Assembly: GCF_000092285.1 (NCBI RefSeq)
Contig: NC_014100.1
Span: 3,906,001 to 3,970,000 of the forward strand
Source: Caulobacter segnis ATCC 21756
Lineage (GTDB): Bacteria > Pseudomonadota > Alphaproteobacteria > Caulobacterales > Caulobacteraceae
Direction: 5' to 3'
DNA: 64,000 bases
Positions 63,954-64,000 of the stretch are shown here, piece after piece. A program made the translations under genes and the position numbers. The notes under the pieces were generated by a model that was not told the DNA's origin, did not search any database, and was given only the letters and a program-made list of their open reading frames with translations. The stretch's first letter is position 1. Each line of letters opens with the position of its first letter.

Positions 63954-64000
63954 ATGCATCTGACCGATCTGCCGCTGGTCCATGGCAAGCCGCCGGGCTG
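63954..64000 (+). CDS. Partial CDS at right edge, unknown
   Basis: An ATG at 63954 preceded by GGGAG opens a frame MHLTDLPLVHGKPPG that runs off the window. Too little is visible for identification. The upstream gap (63877-63953) contains no other gene. Confidence 0.45.
   Translation, partial: MHLTDLPLVHGKPPG

Noticed and set aside
1..64000. tRNA, rRNA, tmRNA or 6S RNA genes
   Set aside because: No cloverleaf, CCA-ended or conserved rRNA segments were noticed when reading the gaps between genes; a covariance search would be decisive.

Overview
The window is high-GC, densely coding DNA from an alphaproteobacterium, almost certainly a Caulobacter species. The evidence is a Caulobacter-type alpha-flagellin, a FixLJ-FixK-FixT oxygen circuit whose FixT carries the cysteine cluster described for Caulobacter, a SapA-like S-layer-associated metalloprotease beside an OmpA2-like porin, and an acrA-acrB-nodT efflux operon beside putA. 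Species was not determined. No rRNA, tRNA, prophage, insertion sequence or CRISPR array was seen.

Layout. 1-5.8 kb: tripartite RND efflux operon (acrA, acrB, nodT), 5'-truncated by the window edge; acrB is frameshifted. 5.9-10.1 kb: a 53-residue membrane protein, an Lrp/AsnC regulator and divergent putA, which is frameshifted between its two enzyme domains. 10.1-14.7 kb: exported mannanase, S41 peptidase and type-B carboxylesterase. 14.7-16 kb: flagellin with an AT-rich upstream region. 16-23.2 kb: sugar locus with a GH31 enzyme carrying a PA14-like insert, KDGal kinase, KDPGal aldolase, a sodium/sugar symporter and a GntR regulator; a perfect LacI-type operator lies in the divergent promoter region. 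23.2-25 kb: LuxR-type regulator with a C-terminal membrane helix and a second gene nested inside it, then small conserved-looking genes. 25-31.4 kb: thiolase, GST and a second RND pump, whose adaptor gene is frameshifted. 31.5-40.6 kb: mixed metabolism (GDSL esterase, sorbosone-dehydrogenase-like protein, carotenoid oxygenase, flavin monooxygenase, TetR regulator, lipase-like hydrolase, quinone oxidoreductase) separated by palindromic repeats. 40.7-44.1 kb: rpmH-rnpA-yidC-engB housekeeping cluster with an unusual rpmH/rnpA junction. 44.9-55.3 kb: cheW, then cydABX, cydDC, fixLJ, fixT and fixK, tied together by FNR/FixK boxes. 55.3-64 kb: MFS transporter, motA, a lipoprotein, mnmC, ompA, sapA and small genes.

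How the genes work together. FixL/FixJ should sense low oxygen and drive fixK and fixT. FixK should act at TTGAT-N4-ATCAA-like boxes to raise the high-affinity bd oxidase (cydAB, cydX) and its assembly exporter (cydDC). FixT, with a Cys cluster, should feed redox/iron status back on FixL. The GH31, mannanase, esterase and galactonate-branch genes suggest growth on plant polysaccharide.

Most notable observations: (1) three genes (acrB, putA and an RND adaptor) are each broken by a perfect tandem duplication of two bases; (2) between rpmH and rnpA a 23-codon leader frame runs through a strong intrinsic terminator that also holds the rnpA ribosome-binding site; (3) a coding-like gene lies nested in another frame inside the LuxR regulator; (4) palindromic MITE-like elements fill intergenic gaps, and one supplies the ribosome-binding site of the next gene.
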